Shown: positions 39,426 through 53,979, counted from the stretch's first letter. The stretch is DNA of 64,000 nucleotides from Dicaeum eximium (GCA_013396995.1 VWZP01006006.1:275430-339429), one strand, 5' to 3'. The notes: generated by a model not told the origin, from the sequence alone. Numbers and translations: made by a program.

Positions 39426-40559
39426 GTGTGTGGTTCCCTTCTGACATAAAGCTTTTTGTGTTCCCTATTTTTTTTTTTTAGCTTTTTAGATTTTAGCATT
39501 AAATAGCATACTGAGAATAGTTCAATGTGGCCAGCCAAATCTCTACAGGGGTCATACTAATGTAAAATCATATTGTGCTATAAAAATGCAACATTCTCCC
39601 AAGTTTCTATCTGTACTGTTGATAGAAACATAATTTAATCTCACTGATGTGTCAAGTGTATAATAGTCATAGTACAGGCAATTTTGATGTCAGCAGGTAT
39701 GGTATTAACAGTAGTGGTGTATCAGTTCTACTTTGGCTATAAAATTTGCTTTTAAATTGCAAACAGACAGCTTATGGAAACTGTGAGGGGTGTCCACCTA
39801 GCAATCTAGAAAAGTTCACAGATGTACAATGCTTAACTTGGGGAAATATTGCATTAAAAGCTCCTGACTATGCTGGGAATACTACTCCTGGCATGAATAG
39901 ATAAGGTGACAAACTGAAAGAACATAGGCTATTTTGTATTCCCTAGTCCTATGCAGTATATATTTTATTAAACATTTTCCAAAGGTAGCTGAGAAATATT
40001 AAAAAAAAAATCTAGAAACCCAAAAGAACTGAGATAAATTTTCTGGGTTTAGCTGCACAGTAGCTTTTCTGAAAAGTTATGTCTTCTTACTGTATAATAT
40101 ATTGTCTTTATATTACCTTATATTACTGAAAAGAATTTCAGAATAACTCATGCTTGATGAAGCACTTTTCAATTGAAATTTGATTTCTTGGTTTATAAAA
40201 AGTAGAACAAAATAGAAGAAAAGTGGGAAAAAAGTATTGCTGGCCAAAGGCAGACAGATTTACATTTGCATCACTTTTTGAAGTGTTAGTTCAGAACAGC
40301 TTGGTCTTGTAGAACATTTTGTTTTCAAGCTTATACTTCTAATAAAACACTTACCAAGTAATTGATTAAATATGTCTATTAACATGTACACATTAACATC
40401 ATATTTCCCTCGTGGTTTGGTTCTGGAATTAGCTCACAGATCAAGCTGAAAATAATTAATTCATATGAATAAAAAGCATGAAATAATGGATAATGTTTGC
40501 AATTCAGTCTTGGATGACTTTTTACTATACTTAGAATTTTTTTAGAGAACAGCAATATT

Positions 40560-40603
40560 TTTAGTTGAGTTTAAAATAAATGTTTAGTTGAGTAAAATAA
40601 ATG
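40560..40603 (+). repeat. Imperfect tandem duplication, about 22 bp
   Basis: TTTAGTTGAGTTTAAAATAAATG is followed directly by TTTAGTTGAGTAAAATAAATG, which lacks two T residues. It is a small local duplication. Confidence 0.8.
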
Positions 40604-43600
40604 TATTGCCTTCCCTCATCTCCCTGAGCATCTTTGCATTTTCTTCCAAACTTTCACTGAGAGGAGATGCCCTTTGACACAAGAGGAAGAGCCAATCCTT
40701 TCAGACAAATTATGGTAATCACCATTGTAGCTGGAACCTTGCTCATATCCCATGGGATTCAAGGGAAAGGATTATGGGCTACAAAAGCCCTGAGAATTGC
40801 AAACCAGGAAGTGCAGAATTTTGAGAAGGGCTCTTCTTTTTCAGGAAGCTCCATCACAAAATCATTTGCTCAGGGCTACAGGAATGGACGCAACTGAGTA
40901 AAATGTGTGTGTGTTTTGCAACACAACCTAGCCTGATATCTGAAAAGTCAAATCAGAAAATAAAGTGGAAATCTCCATTGCTGTGTCTTCCCTGTATTGT
41001 TGTGCTTCTCCTATGTTCCGTGTTGCGGCAAAGGTAATAATAGGAAAAGAGAATATTAGGCAGTCAAGGGAGATCAGGTATGGAGAGGAACAGATTTTAG
41101 AGGAAAAAGTTTATTTTTCAATTAATCTATTAGTTTAGAAGTTGTATTTTTCTCCATTTCTGCAGCTGTATCCCCTCTCATTTAGTTCAAAAGATCAACA
41201 GTTAAAAAATTTATTATTCCTGACTGGCTGCCTTCTTCCTCCCGTGAATGGTTTAACAAAAGAGCAAGTGGCCCTTCACTGATTTTTTTTTTTTTTTTGG
41301 GCAGGGGGTCGGTTTGGTTTTTGGGTTTTATTTGGTGGATATTCAAAACACAGCTACTGCTTGAAGATTTCAGTTCTTATGACACAAAGCAGTTTAAGTC
41401 AAATTGTCAACACATGCACTAGACTGTCAGCATAAGTAAATATTGATTTTGCAATTGCATTGCACAGGCATATTAAAAACATAGGTATTTGCCTATGCCA
41501 TGTTTCATTTCAGCCTTCAACATACTAAAAATAATCATAACCTCACTAAGTGATTATGTATGGTGAAAATTGACCAGGTGTGGTGCTGCTTCCTGTGGAA
41601 TAGTATACATATTAGCTGCTATGAAGGAAGACAAAGGTAAGTTAAAACATCTTCTGTTATGTCTTTCAAAAATCTATTATGACTCATAGGAAGGAGTTTC
41701 TTTGTATGTGTGTTTTGGTTTTAATGTAGACTTGACGAATAATAATAGTTTAACAAAATTTTCAGTCAAATACTTCTTAAGTATTGAGTACACCTGAAGT
41801 TTGGGAAACAATAACTTTCTGTGATGATAGAAGTAAACACTCTTGGTTTTTTCTGATTTGAATTCTACATATTGATTTATAAGAAGTTATTACAACTGTG
41901 TCCATTACTGTAACTCAAACCCCTTACACACTCTGGGAAACATTTTAATGCTGAACAGCTAAGGGATATTTTGTGTGAAAGTTCTTTGGACAAGCTGATA
42001 TAAGCAAAGAGTAGAATAAAGAAGACAGGGTCATTTTCTGTCCTAGACTCCTAATTTCTTATTACAGTATCATCAAAACACTATACGTAATGCTTCCATC
42101 CTCTAATTGTATTTACCTCATAATTACTATAAAGTAACAGACAGCAACTCATATAAATATAAAGGTTGTTTGCAGAAATCGATAGATTTCATTTCATTCC
42201 AAAGAAAAAGAAAAAATTGAAATAACAATAAATAAAAGAAATACTACTAACTGTGAAAACTAAGCTAATTATCCAAGTAGTTGATTGAAAAGAAAAAGCT
42301 TAATTAACATTCTTCGGTTATGTGCTTTCTTTGTATGTTGTTGTATTTCTTGTAATATTTAATCAATACTCCAAGTACTTTTTTGTTTGAATTAAAAGCC
42401 TTTTGTACTGAAATATCTGGATACACCAGTGTGTGTCCTACCCTGCTATGTTATGGTTTTGTCCTTTGCTTGTTCTTTCAGGTCATATGAAAGCCAATCC
42501 ATGCTAAGCTGAAATCAATAAACTTAAAATGGACAAATCTACCTTTAAGCAAATGCCAATATTAATTTCTAGCGAAAGCTAAAATATTAGCAAACATGAT
42601 CTTCCTACTAGGAAGTCAAATTTCACCTTTTAAAACCCTGTTTAAATTCTAATTTAATTCAATATAGACATTAAAAACCCTAGAAACACCAATTTACATT
42701 TTAATTAAGGAATAATTTCGAAATGCTTGAGAAATCAGCAATATCAAAGCAAAATTCATTCTTAGGTCAATTAAAAATATTTGTCTCTCTCACTGTTATT
42801 TACTTTTCATCTCCCAGATTTAAGGTTTGTCAGTTTTCCATTTCTGTTCTGTGTGTTGGTTTTGAGGTTGTTACTCTGTCTGTTTCCAGCAGGAAGACAA
42901 AGAAAGAAGTCAGAGGCAGGAGAACAGTAAATTATCCTGGTAATATTTTATTATTGGGCTGTAATAGCTCTCAGAACCTAACTAACTAGGAAGGATTTGT
43001 GTGAATATTAAAGGACTTTGTAATAATACATTAAGAAAAAATGTATGTGAATTGTAGCATTTTACTGGTGCTCACCTATAATCAGTATCTGATTTTTGAC
43101 ATTTTCACCATTGTAATACAGTTTTATGGTGTGTGGCTGATGTAGGGCATGACAAAGCTTTCACAGAATACATAGTTTGGTAAACAGATTAATTTTCACG
43201 AAATTGAGGGCACAAAGTTGAGAAATAGACATGTTTCCAAAATGTATGGATGACAAGGTTTTCAAATCCTCATGAATATTAGTTAATTTTTCAACAATAT
43301 GCTTGCATACTGGCTATCATTGCCTATGAATGATATTGCTATTTTGTTTTCAGGCTCTAACTAGCCTTTTTTTTTATTCCAGAGGTACATATTTTTAGCA
43401 ATTAGAGCATTTTCATTTCCTTTCTATTACTCCACAGTAGCCTGCAGGACAGGACAGAATCTAAATCCTTAGTGCTTTTTGTACTAGGCAGCCAACAACA
43501 AATTCTTGTAAGAGCACTGCCATAACAGCAGGTATCAAAACTGAATCTACTCATAACTGCATTTTCTCTCCAATTCAGTACTGTAACTTCACCTTCTGCA

Positions 43601-45203
43601 ATAGTTTATCCAGTACTGACAGAGTTATTGGTTTCTACTTTCTCACTTATAAAGGAACTTCAGACAAGGGCATTTATACCTCCATTACAGTTTTATACTT
43701 ACTGTGATATCACTTAAGTATTTTCTCAATTGAATGGATATAGGTTTCAAAATTTAGGTGTAACTAGTAATATTAAGTTTTTCAAGAATCAGGACTTGAA
43801 TTCCTCCTACTGAGCTGCCTTATTTATATGTCAAGTCATTGTTAGATGAGTAATTCTACAATCTTCACTATTCTATGGAAACCATTCTAACTCATCAGGC
43901 TGCCAGATACCAATTAATATCAGAGAGATGTTAAAAGCTTTCACCTATGATTTTTAACACCAAACATCTGAAAGAAGAGGGATTTCAAGGTAGGCTGTAT
44001 CCAGTAAAATGGTGAGATGCTTACACTCAAGAAATTTCCCAATGAATGCACTAAAAGAACTCTCCTTTTGTTTAAACATAAGCCACAGTTACTTACACAG
44101 TTTTTCACAGCACTGAGACGTATGTGAGTGTAAAGTAGACAAGGCTCAATTCAAGTTCAGAACATACAATACTGGCCTAGAAGCAGCACTCCTTTTCTTA
44201 CAAGATAAAAATAGTGAAATAACAAATTCATGAGATGCATTATTTTCTCTTGTTGCACTGAATAAAATTTGATAAAAAATAGTGCATAATGAAAAAAGGA
44301 GAACAAATAAAACTTACTCCCTGGTGCCAAGAATTCTTTTCTTTATTGGTAGGAGATGAAAAGTGGAATGCTTCTGAGTGTAATTATGACTAGATGGATG
44401 AATAGTATGCCTGGGCAATGTTAATGTCCACGACATCCTTATGACATGCTCCCCATGAATAGCAATTCTACAGAATTCCTAAGAAAATGTTTGAAATTTT
44501 TTCTTTTTTTATTGTCTTCTTATCAAAGAGAGAGTGGATTTCCTAGTATATTTTCAGGATCTTCAGAAAAACCTACACCAAAACACCTTGTCCTTGGAAT
44601 AATTGTAAAACATTACCTGTAAGGATCTCTTGACTCCATTCCTGCTTTATACTGTCTATCAAACTGTTCCCAATAAGGACATGATGACCACACACAAGAA
44701 CTTAATATTGTATTCCTTTTTATCCAGAGATGATTGACTCTTCTCAAGTGCACTGCAAGTTTAGTCAACGTGAACTGTGAAGTCTCATCAAATTCAATGG
44801 AGCTGAGCTGTCTTCTATCAGCTGTGGATTTGACTGACGACTTCCTTGTCTGTTTTTGGCTGGGGTGCCCAGCACTGCCTGGAGACAGCCTACCTCAGAG
44901 ATGCCTCACAGGACTTTGGTGAAATCTAAATTATAATAAAATGTCTATACACGTACATAATCTCGGGCATATTCCAAATTTTTCTTATTATTTCCAACTG
45001 TTCGTTAAATACACAAATAATTCCTAAAATCACCATTGCCTTCTATTTAAAACCCATTTGTGTTCAATTTTGAATTTTTTTTATCAGAACAATTTTCAAA
45101 TAATTTTCTTCTTCTGAACCACATATACTGTTGACAAGCCATGAATGATTATTTTGGCTTTAACTGAGATTTGTAAATAATTTACTTCAAAAGAACTATT
45201 CTA

Positions 45204-45236
45204 CTTTGTTGACAACAAAGTTAATTGTCAACAAAG
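45204..45236. repeat. Perfect 12-bp inverted repeat with 9-nt loop
   Basis: CTTTGTTGACAA (45204-45215) is the exact reverse complement of TTGTCAACAAAG (45225-45236). A competing smaller hairpin (CTTTGTT/AACAAAG around GAC) lies within its left half, so the sequence holds three related arms. No transposon ends are recognised around it. Confidence 0.85.
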
Positions 45237-48200
45237 ATGGAAATGTGCAAACAGGGATAGCATATTGAAAAACAGACTGCAAACACACAGGGAAAGCTAG
45301 ACTTAGATCACAGGAAAAAAAATGTGTTTGCAGAATAATTTGCATATAAACAAATATTATTTTAAAGGAAAAAAAAAAAAGCAAACAAGCAAAACCCAAA
45401 AAACCCTCACAAACTTGTTTATAGTCCTATACTTATAATATGTGACAAAATAAGCCTCAATATTAAGGTGACCAGAAAATCTTTGGGAGATTTAGAATTA
45501 GTCCAATTAGACTATCTGACTAAATATAATAGGCTCTGATTGTTAATAAGATTTTGCAGAGAGCTGACTTGACCTAAGGAAATGTACAAAAGAAATAAAT
45601 AAATTTGAGTGTAAAGATAAGTTGGAATCCTAATAGGATCCCAGGGCTGTATTTTACTGATGTGCACATTCTCATGGCTCTGCTTTGTTGCCATTAGGTT
45701 TCATACCTCTAACACAGTTTGTCAGATAAATATTCGTCCTGTGAGAGCTGTAAACACCAGCCTTTCTGAGTGATGGCAACTATGAAAAGCAGTTCAGATG
45801 AAGCAGTCACATCAGTTAATAGGGAATGGATAAGTCATTTCATCCATGGTGTACTGCAATGCAGAAGATAATTCATTAGGGTGATTCCCTCTGCTTATTC
45901 AGACATGCCCTGTTCTCATCCATCACTAGTATGGGATTGAATAACAGTATAATAGAAACAAAAGCCCTTGTCAAGGTGGCATGGGATTCTTGTCTAATAC
46001 CCAACTAATAGGAACGAACAAGGTCAAAACAGAAGCTAATTTGGCATGCCAATTTGATAAGTGCCAGTGTGCTCCTGAGTTGGAAAGTCTTTATGCCTGT
46101 ATACGGCTACGGATGTATCCATGTGAAACCTCTTAAATTGTGCGTGTTCTTTATGCTCTTATTAAAAAGGCACACTGTCATATCAGCTCCAAGGCTGGGA
46201 AACAGCGCTCTGTTCCAGTTTGTCACTCGAAAGATGGGTTGTTCCTGTCAGCAGCTCTTGTCAGGAGGAATGAAGTATGTATCTGTGCTATATACAGCAG
46301 CTCTTCCTAAATGAGACTACCTCACCTGAATACCTGACAATTGCTTTGGCTGTTGTCATCTACTTTCTGTTGCATCCAAATGTATCACACTTTATGCAAA
46401 AGTAAAGAGGTTGTCATGGCAACTTTGTATCCCTAAACTTAACAAGAAGAAACAAAACAGACCATTTCACCTTTATAGTATTTTCTTAATGTCTTTTTCT
46501 CCTTGACTTCATAAGGCAAACACTATCCATTAGACAGGAATATGAACCGCAAATATCTAGTACCAAATTTCTTTTCTTTTTTCTTTTGTATACCATGGAA
46601 ATGTTTTCATCTTCCTCTTCACCTAGAATTTAATCTATGTGTATAGTATAAATACATAGATGTGTCATAATATTTTAAGAAAGAGGATGAAGAAAGGAAA
46701 CTATGAAAAATTCTTGCCAAAGTATACCAGTAAATCAAGGGTTCTATTGAAGAAGATTAGACATTTAAAAATAGGGTTTCCAATAGGATTTGAAAGCTTT
46801 AGACACACATCTCTGGTTGAATTCAACTCCCTTAGGCTCTTGGGAAAATTTCTACCAAAATGGTTAATATAAATATAGATGGACAGGTATTTTTTTTCCC
46901 ACAGAGAAATTAAGATAATAAGAATAAAACATCAAGCTTTAGGGCACTAAGCAGCTGGTAACTGATTGAAATAGTAAAAGGTTTTCCTTTCATGACCATA
47001 CCACAAGTACTCTCTTGGTTCCCATTACATGTGATACATACTTTAAAAGGATTTCTTTGATTATTAAGCATACTAGTTTCAAGTCTATATAAATAGCTTA
47101 ATTCTTAGGTGCATTGCACTGATTTTTAGTTTGAAATGGGCAATATTCTCAAAAATTCTCAAAACCTTTGGAGATTGTTCCTCTCCCTTTTTTGACTGCA
47201 CGAGGCAGTTAGACACAGTACATATATTTGACTTTTGAAAGCCTCTATGTCAGTAAGTGAAACTTCAGAGAATAATGAAAATGCTTTCAACTAAGATCAA
47301 TACCCATGTTAGTGGTCATTCACCCCCAAGTTATCCTCGCCCATGCTAATAATGGCTTGCATTTTCTGAACAAATCCACTTGCAGTGGTTTTGACAAAAG
47401 CATTTTTTAAAGAATGTCCACTTCTTTCAATTGCTGTCTAACACTCTGTTTTAACAAATTGGTATCAACTAGATTCAATTTTCAAAATTTTAAACTATTG
47501 AGTTCTCATTTTCATGATGTAAGCCATTTGTAGTTAAAAAGATTGACGTTGTGTATTCTGTTCTCTTTGCTTTTATAAGTATGGCATTGCATAATTGCAT
47601 AGGACTGTACACTTAAGTTTTGAGTGTGATCTTTCTTAACTCATTAATGTTTTCTGTATATTCCTGCTTAAACCAGTTCAGTGGATCTTCCTGTGCATAT
47701 ATTTACTTAATGTAAAACACTTTGACACCCTACTAAAATAAAAGAATAAATATACCATAGTAATTCTAATGATAAATATCTTGTTTTTGCATCTGAAAGA
47801 TATGAAATTTAAGAAGACCTTCAGAAGAGTTTTATGGTCACCTGTGCAGGCTAGTAAAATAGCACACACACTCGAGGCTGTAGAGATAAATATTACATTT
47901 GATGTCGTTAGGGATGCTAAGGTGTTTGGATATCAGCGGTGAAATTCTCTGCTGTATCACAAATACGACTGATCATTTGGGAAGTTTTCAAAGAAACAGG
48001 AATTAAGTTTATAAAACTGCACAGTTATGTATGCTTTCTCTTTTAACAATAGAAATTTTTGAGAGAAAAAGAAAAAAAGTTAAATAGAAGGATCACAGTG
48101 GGTATATCTACTTCAGTAAGAAAAGCAAGAAAATAAAATGCATATTAGGAAACTATGAGCTATAGAATTCATATATGCTATCATTCTATTTCAGAATAAA

Positions 48201-48500
48201 TTTTAGCTACAACTATTTTCAAAATAAAGTAAAAATAGGGTAATCCTTTGAAAACCATCAATTTGAATTAGACTCGCAGAATCTGGACCACAGTAAATTA
48301 AAGAGGAGTTATATGAAATATTGAATAGATTTTGATCATGGTATGAAATAGATACTATTTTATTTATGACATGTATTAATTAATTCATTAAGAACTCACT
48401 TATGGGCCTGGCTAGAAGGCCAGATGAAGCTGAAAGGCTAGCTAAAACTTTTTTGCCTGATTGAGGGTATTCACATCTTTAGGCTACTCCAGGGTAAAAT

Positions 48501-48537
48501 TAGATAGAGAGATAGAAAGATAGATAGATAGATAGAT

Positions 48538-48589
<52 letters not shown>

Positions 48590-48620
48590 CATACATACAT
48601 ACATACATACATACATAGAG
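48501..48620 (+). repeat. Compound GATA/CATA microsatellite
   Basis: A short irregular GATA/GAGA start is followed by nearly five GATA units (48519-48537). A one-base phase break then leads to 13 uninterrupted GATA units (48538-48589) and seven CATA units (48590-48617). The tract is long and mostly pure, so it is likely to vary in length between individuals. Confidence 0.98.
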
Positions 48621-48719
48621 AGAACGGCTGCTGATCTATATTTTTTTCTTACTGTTTTAGTGAGAAGTTAATAGCTAGACAAAGATCAGGTCCGTGCCCT
48701 AATCTAGTGAACAGAATTT

Positions 48720-49010
48720 AATTTTTGTTTGGTTGAACAGAGTTTATTCCTGCCCAACTCTGTTGAGTGAGGCCAGACTGACTCTGGGAGTCAGGGCTTC
48801 TCCAGAGCAACTCCAGTACTGTAGAATTCCAGTAATGCCACCAGAGAGCACCTCTTTTTCTCTGACAGTTTGCTGTTGCTGATGTCATACCCTCAGGCAG
48901 AAACAGTATAAGTATCACTGGAAGACGAAATGTTCCTTGTCCAGAGGACTCTTTGCTCTGTGTGGAAGCCTCTGGGAGAGCCATGGTTGGAACTAGGAGT
49001 GACACAAATT
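48720..49010 (-). other. Unclassified, possibly LTR-like repeat
   Basis: This block is richer in G+C than its surroundings. It is open for 95 codons on the minus strand. On that strand a GGGCAGGAATAAACTCTGTTC phrase places an AATAAA signal at 48743-48748 near what would be the 3' end, as in many LTRs. I do not recognise the family. No terminal TG/CA pair or target duplication is secure. It may equally be unique sequence. Confidence 0.25.
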
Positions 49011-49509
49011 GAATGCATAGATATTTTCATTTGCAAACTTTTTTTATCATGACACTAATAAGTAGCCAGCAGCATAGAGGTGGTATGGGAGCAAGATATG
49101 GACCAAGGTAAAGGCTATAACATTTTATTTCCTTCTTGAACTGCATCTATTGGGCCTTTGAAATTCTAACAGCTTGTATTTGTGCCTGGAGTGGCACAGA
49201 TTACATGGTATCAGGCACAATGATTAGACTCAGTTAGACAGAGTAATAAGTCGATTTACAGGTGCAATGCAGATAGAAATACAGAGGGTTATGACAGATG
49301 TATCCAAGAAGATTGCATTAAACATTTTTATCTAGTGCACAGCACTCGGGAACTGTAAATGCTGCTGAAAAGTTGCTGGTGTATTTAGCATATGAAAGTC
49401 AGATTCAAATCCTGAAATTTTCCATCTTTGCTGTAAATAGAAAATATTTTGCTGTGTCTTCCCAGGTGGTTTTCACAATTTAGATATATTCCAGATATAT
49501 TTAGATATA

Positions 49510-49531
49510 TTCAGGTGCATATTCACCTGAA
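49510..49531. repeat. 8-bp inverted repeat with paired E-box motifs
   Basis: TTCAGGTG and CACCTGAA face each other across CATATT. Each arm contains a CAGGTG/CACCTG E-box, the core bound by ZEB and SNAIL-type repressors and some bHLH factors. Chance occurrence is quite possible at this length. Confidence 0.5.
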
Positions 49532-52500
49532 ATGGCTATTTCCTTTTTGTATCAAATGTATAGTAATGGCACAAAATTGGACTAATCATAATCAGCTATA
49601 AGAAATATCATTCAGTCTTGGAAGAAAAGTAGCAAATTTATGTAAGATAAAAGTTATTTCTAAATATGTTATACAGTATATAGAAACACTAATTTCTGTA
49701 TAATGTTACACATTAAGATTTAATAACAAAAGCAGCAGAGTAACTATATATATGACAATGTTTTGAAGACTACCAGGAAATGGCAACAATTACAAAATTT
49801 CTTTCAATGGTCTTTATGCTCATAGAAATGTTGATGGAATGTTCCTGTGAAAAATTTGCCACCTGTCTTTTAAAATTTGTACTTGAAATCTTCATATGTA
49901 CATACCAACTCTTTTGTTTAAAAAATACTTATTTAGAAATGTTCACACTAATAGTGGATAATTTTTTAATATTGACTTTCTTGTAATTAAAGAGTTCTTT
50001 CCCTTTTTCTTATCTCCTTATGTCTTTAAGAAACTGCTTTTCTTAGTAATGCTGATGTCTGCCCATATTTTCCTTTACTCATCTAATATGGATTCTTGCT
50101 TGGAAACTTACAAAAATTTTTCCATCTCTCAATGAATTTATAGGAGAAATGAATTTATTTAGGAGAAAATCAACCAGAAATATTACAATGGAAACCTATT
50201 TTCTATATAAATCTGTATGTGTCTTCATAGAATTTAAGATATGTTTCAGGTTAGAATAGGCTGACTTCCACAAGAGCATAAAAATACAGACAGAGGTCAT
50301 AGGTCTGCCTCTAAAGTCAACATTCTGACTGAGAAAGGTGTGAAGATGCATTGTGATGTGAGCAACCTTTAAGCGATGGGGAAGTTGTTTCTACCTAAAA
50401 TTGTCACTTACATATTTTTAGGAAGGTGCAGAGAGGTCAGGAAGGTAAAAAACATGTTTCTTTATATTTTCTGTCTCTCTACCCTACAGCATATTAAAAC
50501 AGCTTGCAGTGTTTCTGTTCAGACTGCCAGCCTAGTTCCATTCTTTGCAATAGAATAAAAGTTTCTATATCTCATGCACTAGAAAGTAAGGACAACATTA
50601 GTCTAGTTTACAGTCCTAGTTTTCCGTGAGATAAAAAGCTAGGGACGGCTGAAAAAAAAACTACAGAACCCTTAGGATGCTATTGATGTTATATTTCAGA
50701 ATAACAGAATTAGAAAGTTTTGTTGGATAAAAACATTTGATGATATTTCATTACTACCCCAACCATTTATCTGCACTATACAATTTAAACTCTTACGTGT
50801 ATGTGAAGCTAAAGAACAAGTTGAGTCACATTAGAGTCAGGGTAGTGTAGCAGATTCTGAATTGTATTGGGACACAGACAATAAACTGCTATGTCTGTTA
50901 AAATAAAGCCTTTATTCATATGCAAGGAATTCAGTGATATTTATCGTATTTTTCTCAAATTGTAAAGGTCATATACAAGACACATGCTTATTTCCCAATA
51001 TGAATAACAACTAAAATGTCAGTGGTTTGGGGTTGCCCCCTTGAAACTTCGAACTTCTCCAAGCAAATTCTTGGTGGAGATGCAGGAGGAGAGGAAGATA
51101 GAACGAAATCTCATTGCTTTAGCAGTGCAGTTTCAACTAATATTTGTTGATTGACCTCCTCCCATTAAAAGCATAAAAATATTTGTGATTAATATGAAAA
51201 TTACTTGAAATAAGATACCTGTCATGGTGCAAACCTATGTGGTAAAGCAATTCCTAAGCAGTGTCACTTTCAAATTATCACACTGTTTGCTTCTCATATA
51301 TTTTGGAGAGTGATGGAATTGTATCAGTATTAAGTGTGCTGCTCTGCACTAAAAAGGCATAAAATCAAGTAGATTTGGAGTGTAACCTTGAAGCTTTTGC
51401 TCTCACATAAAGTTTTCAGACTTGTGCTCTGTTTGTGTATTTATTTTTAGTCTTGTTTTTGGTTGCATGTAAGTTTATGGTAACTCAAGTTGCAGCTATA
51501 CTAAAATATAGGTAAATTCACCAAGCTCACTGTCTTCCATTTCCATTTATTTTTCTTTACAAAAGAAGGGTCCTAATCTTGATAGTTATGAAGTTCATCA
51601 TGCTTGCGATGTCATATACTAAAAAATCCTGTGTTTATGTTCCTGATTGTTTTATTGTACATTTGTCTGTATTCTTCACATCATTTCACTATAAGCTAAA
51701 TTTCTCCTTCAAATAAGTGTGCCAAATTTATGAATTTTCTACTAGCTCGTTTTGCAATTGACATTGAAAGCCTCCAGAATAAAAGCTGAAAGTTTTCTCA
51801 CTGAAATAAATGAAGACATGAAGACAAGGACAAACTATATTATATTGGAGAAAATCATTGCAAGATATGTAATATTTTGTTGTTTAAGGAACAAAGAAAA
51901 TAAATATTTTTAGAAGTTAATTATAGAAATAACTGTAGAACGTAAACAAGTACTTTAATGGGGTCTTGAATGACTAGTACATGGCAGAATGTACTTAGCA
52001 AAGGCTACAGAACTAAGTGACATATGATCCACTGTGGAATTTCAGCTTTCTATCAATTGTTATTTAGACAGTAAATTAGTATATATACTATCTTCACACA
52101 ATATCACTGTTGAATTTCCAGTCAACCAAAATAGGACATCAGCATGAAAAAACATATTGTTTGGTTTCTTTAAAATTATTTCCCAGTTGTAAATTGATAT
52201 AAGTGTGAAGATCCTTAGAGACTCATTTGGTCTGTGGAAATAAAAGGTCAATTACTGCAATGAAAAATTTAATCCAGATTGATGCCAAATGGGGTCTGAG
52301 TGTTCATTGACACTGTTGTGCTCCAGATCATAAAACCTGCATAAATTAACTAAAAATTGGGCACAATTAGGTATTTAGCTAAAAGGCCTGTTTGAATAGT
52401 TAGTTAAAAATAACTATACACCAGAGATTATTCATTTTTCTCCTCAGAGATGGCAAAAGTGACATGTTACACAGAGAAAATTGAACACAACCATCTCATA

Positions 52501-53979
52501 GATTTCTACAGGCAAGATTTTATTTTTAGGCACTCAAGTCCTGTTGGTTCATCATCAAGTAGATTAAGATAAATTGGCAAAATTTGATCTGTTAATAAAA
52601 TCTGAAGATGTCTTCCTTTAACTTTCAGAGGGCATCTTAAGTGCAACAGACTGCTATGTATATTTTCTCACTGTTGTGAAAATTGCAAGAGATAGTGTGT
52701 AATTACCTGCATAAAAGAGACAGAGTGTAATTGAAAGAGAAATTTATACATGGGTAGCCTAAATTAATTGAATTTTCAAAATAAAATTAAATTTATTATA
52801 TTTTACTTGATATTTTACTGAAAGATTTGTATCTTTTTTTACCTTGCTTTTCAGGTCATCTATATTTTTAGCACAAATACTTTTCTCCTAACACTCACAA
52901 AATATTGTTCAGTGTGGAAGGACAGAGATTCCCAGGAGAAGTGGGAAGGGTTTTATATTGTCAAACAGAGGGAACATCACAATCAGCTAGAAATGTCTTC
53001 TGATTGAGTCCCAATTGATTTTTAAGAAGATGAGTCTTCAATGCATGGGAGAATCTCAGTGTGAATGGAGCTCCCTTTTGCATTGAAATAAGCCTTGATC
53101 AAATCAGGTCATTTCTTGATATGAGTAAATAATATGTCTGGAGAACAGGTTCAGACAACATAATACTAGATCATGGATTCTCAGAATATGGCCAAAGAGA
53201 AGTATCAGAAACTCTGTTTTGCTCACAGGAAATAATTCTTCAGAGAAAATTCAAAGCTATTTGTGCAATCTGAAAATTTTTATTCAGTTTAAAGTTCAAG
53301 GCACTTTACTGTAGGTTGGGGAGGTTTTAAAGTTTTCTTTTAACTTTTTTTCTTTAAATTTGTCTAAATGATAAATATGACTACAGAAGAAAGAAGGTCA
53401 GTCCCTTAAAAAACAATTACATTTAGAAATGAAAAAGTGGTTCTGTATGATCCCTTTTAATTTTTCTAATGATTTTCCACACTTTAAAAATTTGGTCATA
53501 TTTTCAGTTTTTTCAAAATTTGCTTTTTTTGAAAATTTGTTGTTTAACAGAAAACCTTGTTCTACTCTCTCCAATGCTGGGCTTCTTGCAAAGGCTCTGA
53601 AGGCAGCCAAACCCCTGGAAGTTCTTCCAAAATAGTTGCCAGGGCTGATCATCACATCTATGTGGATTCCTCTTTGGACTCAACACTAGTCATAAGGGAA
53701 GAATGGATTAAGGTATACTTATTGCCTTTCATGAAAGGGAAAATAATTGCAAATAGCTACAGCTACCAGTTAATTACAGCTACCAGTTCTACCTTATTAA
53801 ATCTTATAACTAAATGTTGTAAATATACACTCTAACATGAGGAAGAACTGCAGAAAAACAGCAAAATAAAGCAGCAAAATAAAGCTTGCTATGTAACAAT
53901 TAGCCAAGGCTAAAGTTGGTCACTTTACCAGAAAGGCACAAATAAATTGTGGATATATATGTGGATACATAATATATAT

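Larger units (their letters stand above)
39426..48500. other. AT-rich non-coding stretch
   Basis: About 9 kb with no supported gene or young transposon. It contains a short direct repeat near 40560, a T run near 41283-41298, a 12-bp inverted repeat at 45204-45236 and a few open frames under 90 codons without recognisable domains. Confidence 0.55.

Noticed and set aside
38943..39481. Plus-strand and alternate-frame open frames over the CR1
   Set aside because: They are shadows of the minus-strand CR1 reverse-transcriptase remnant.
41634..41642. Consensus splice donor AAGGTAAGT
   Set aside because: No matching acceptor and open exon upstream could be found. One nine-base match is expected by chance in a window of this size.
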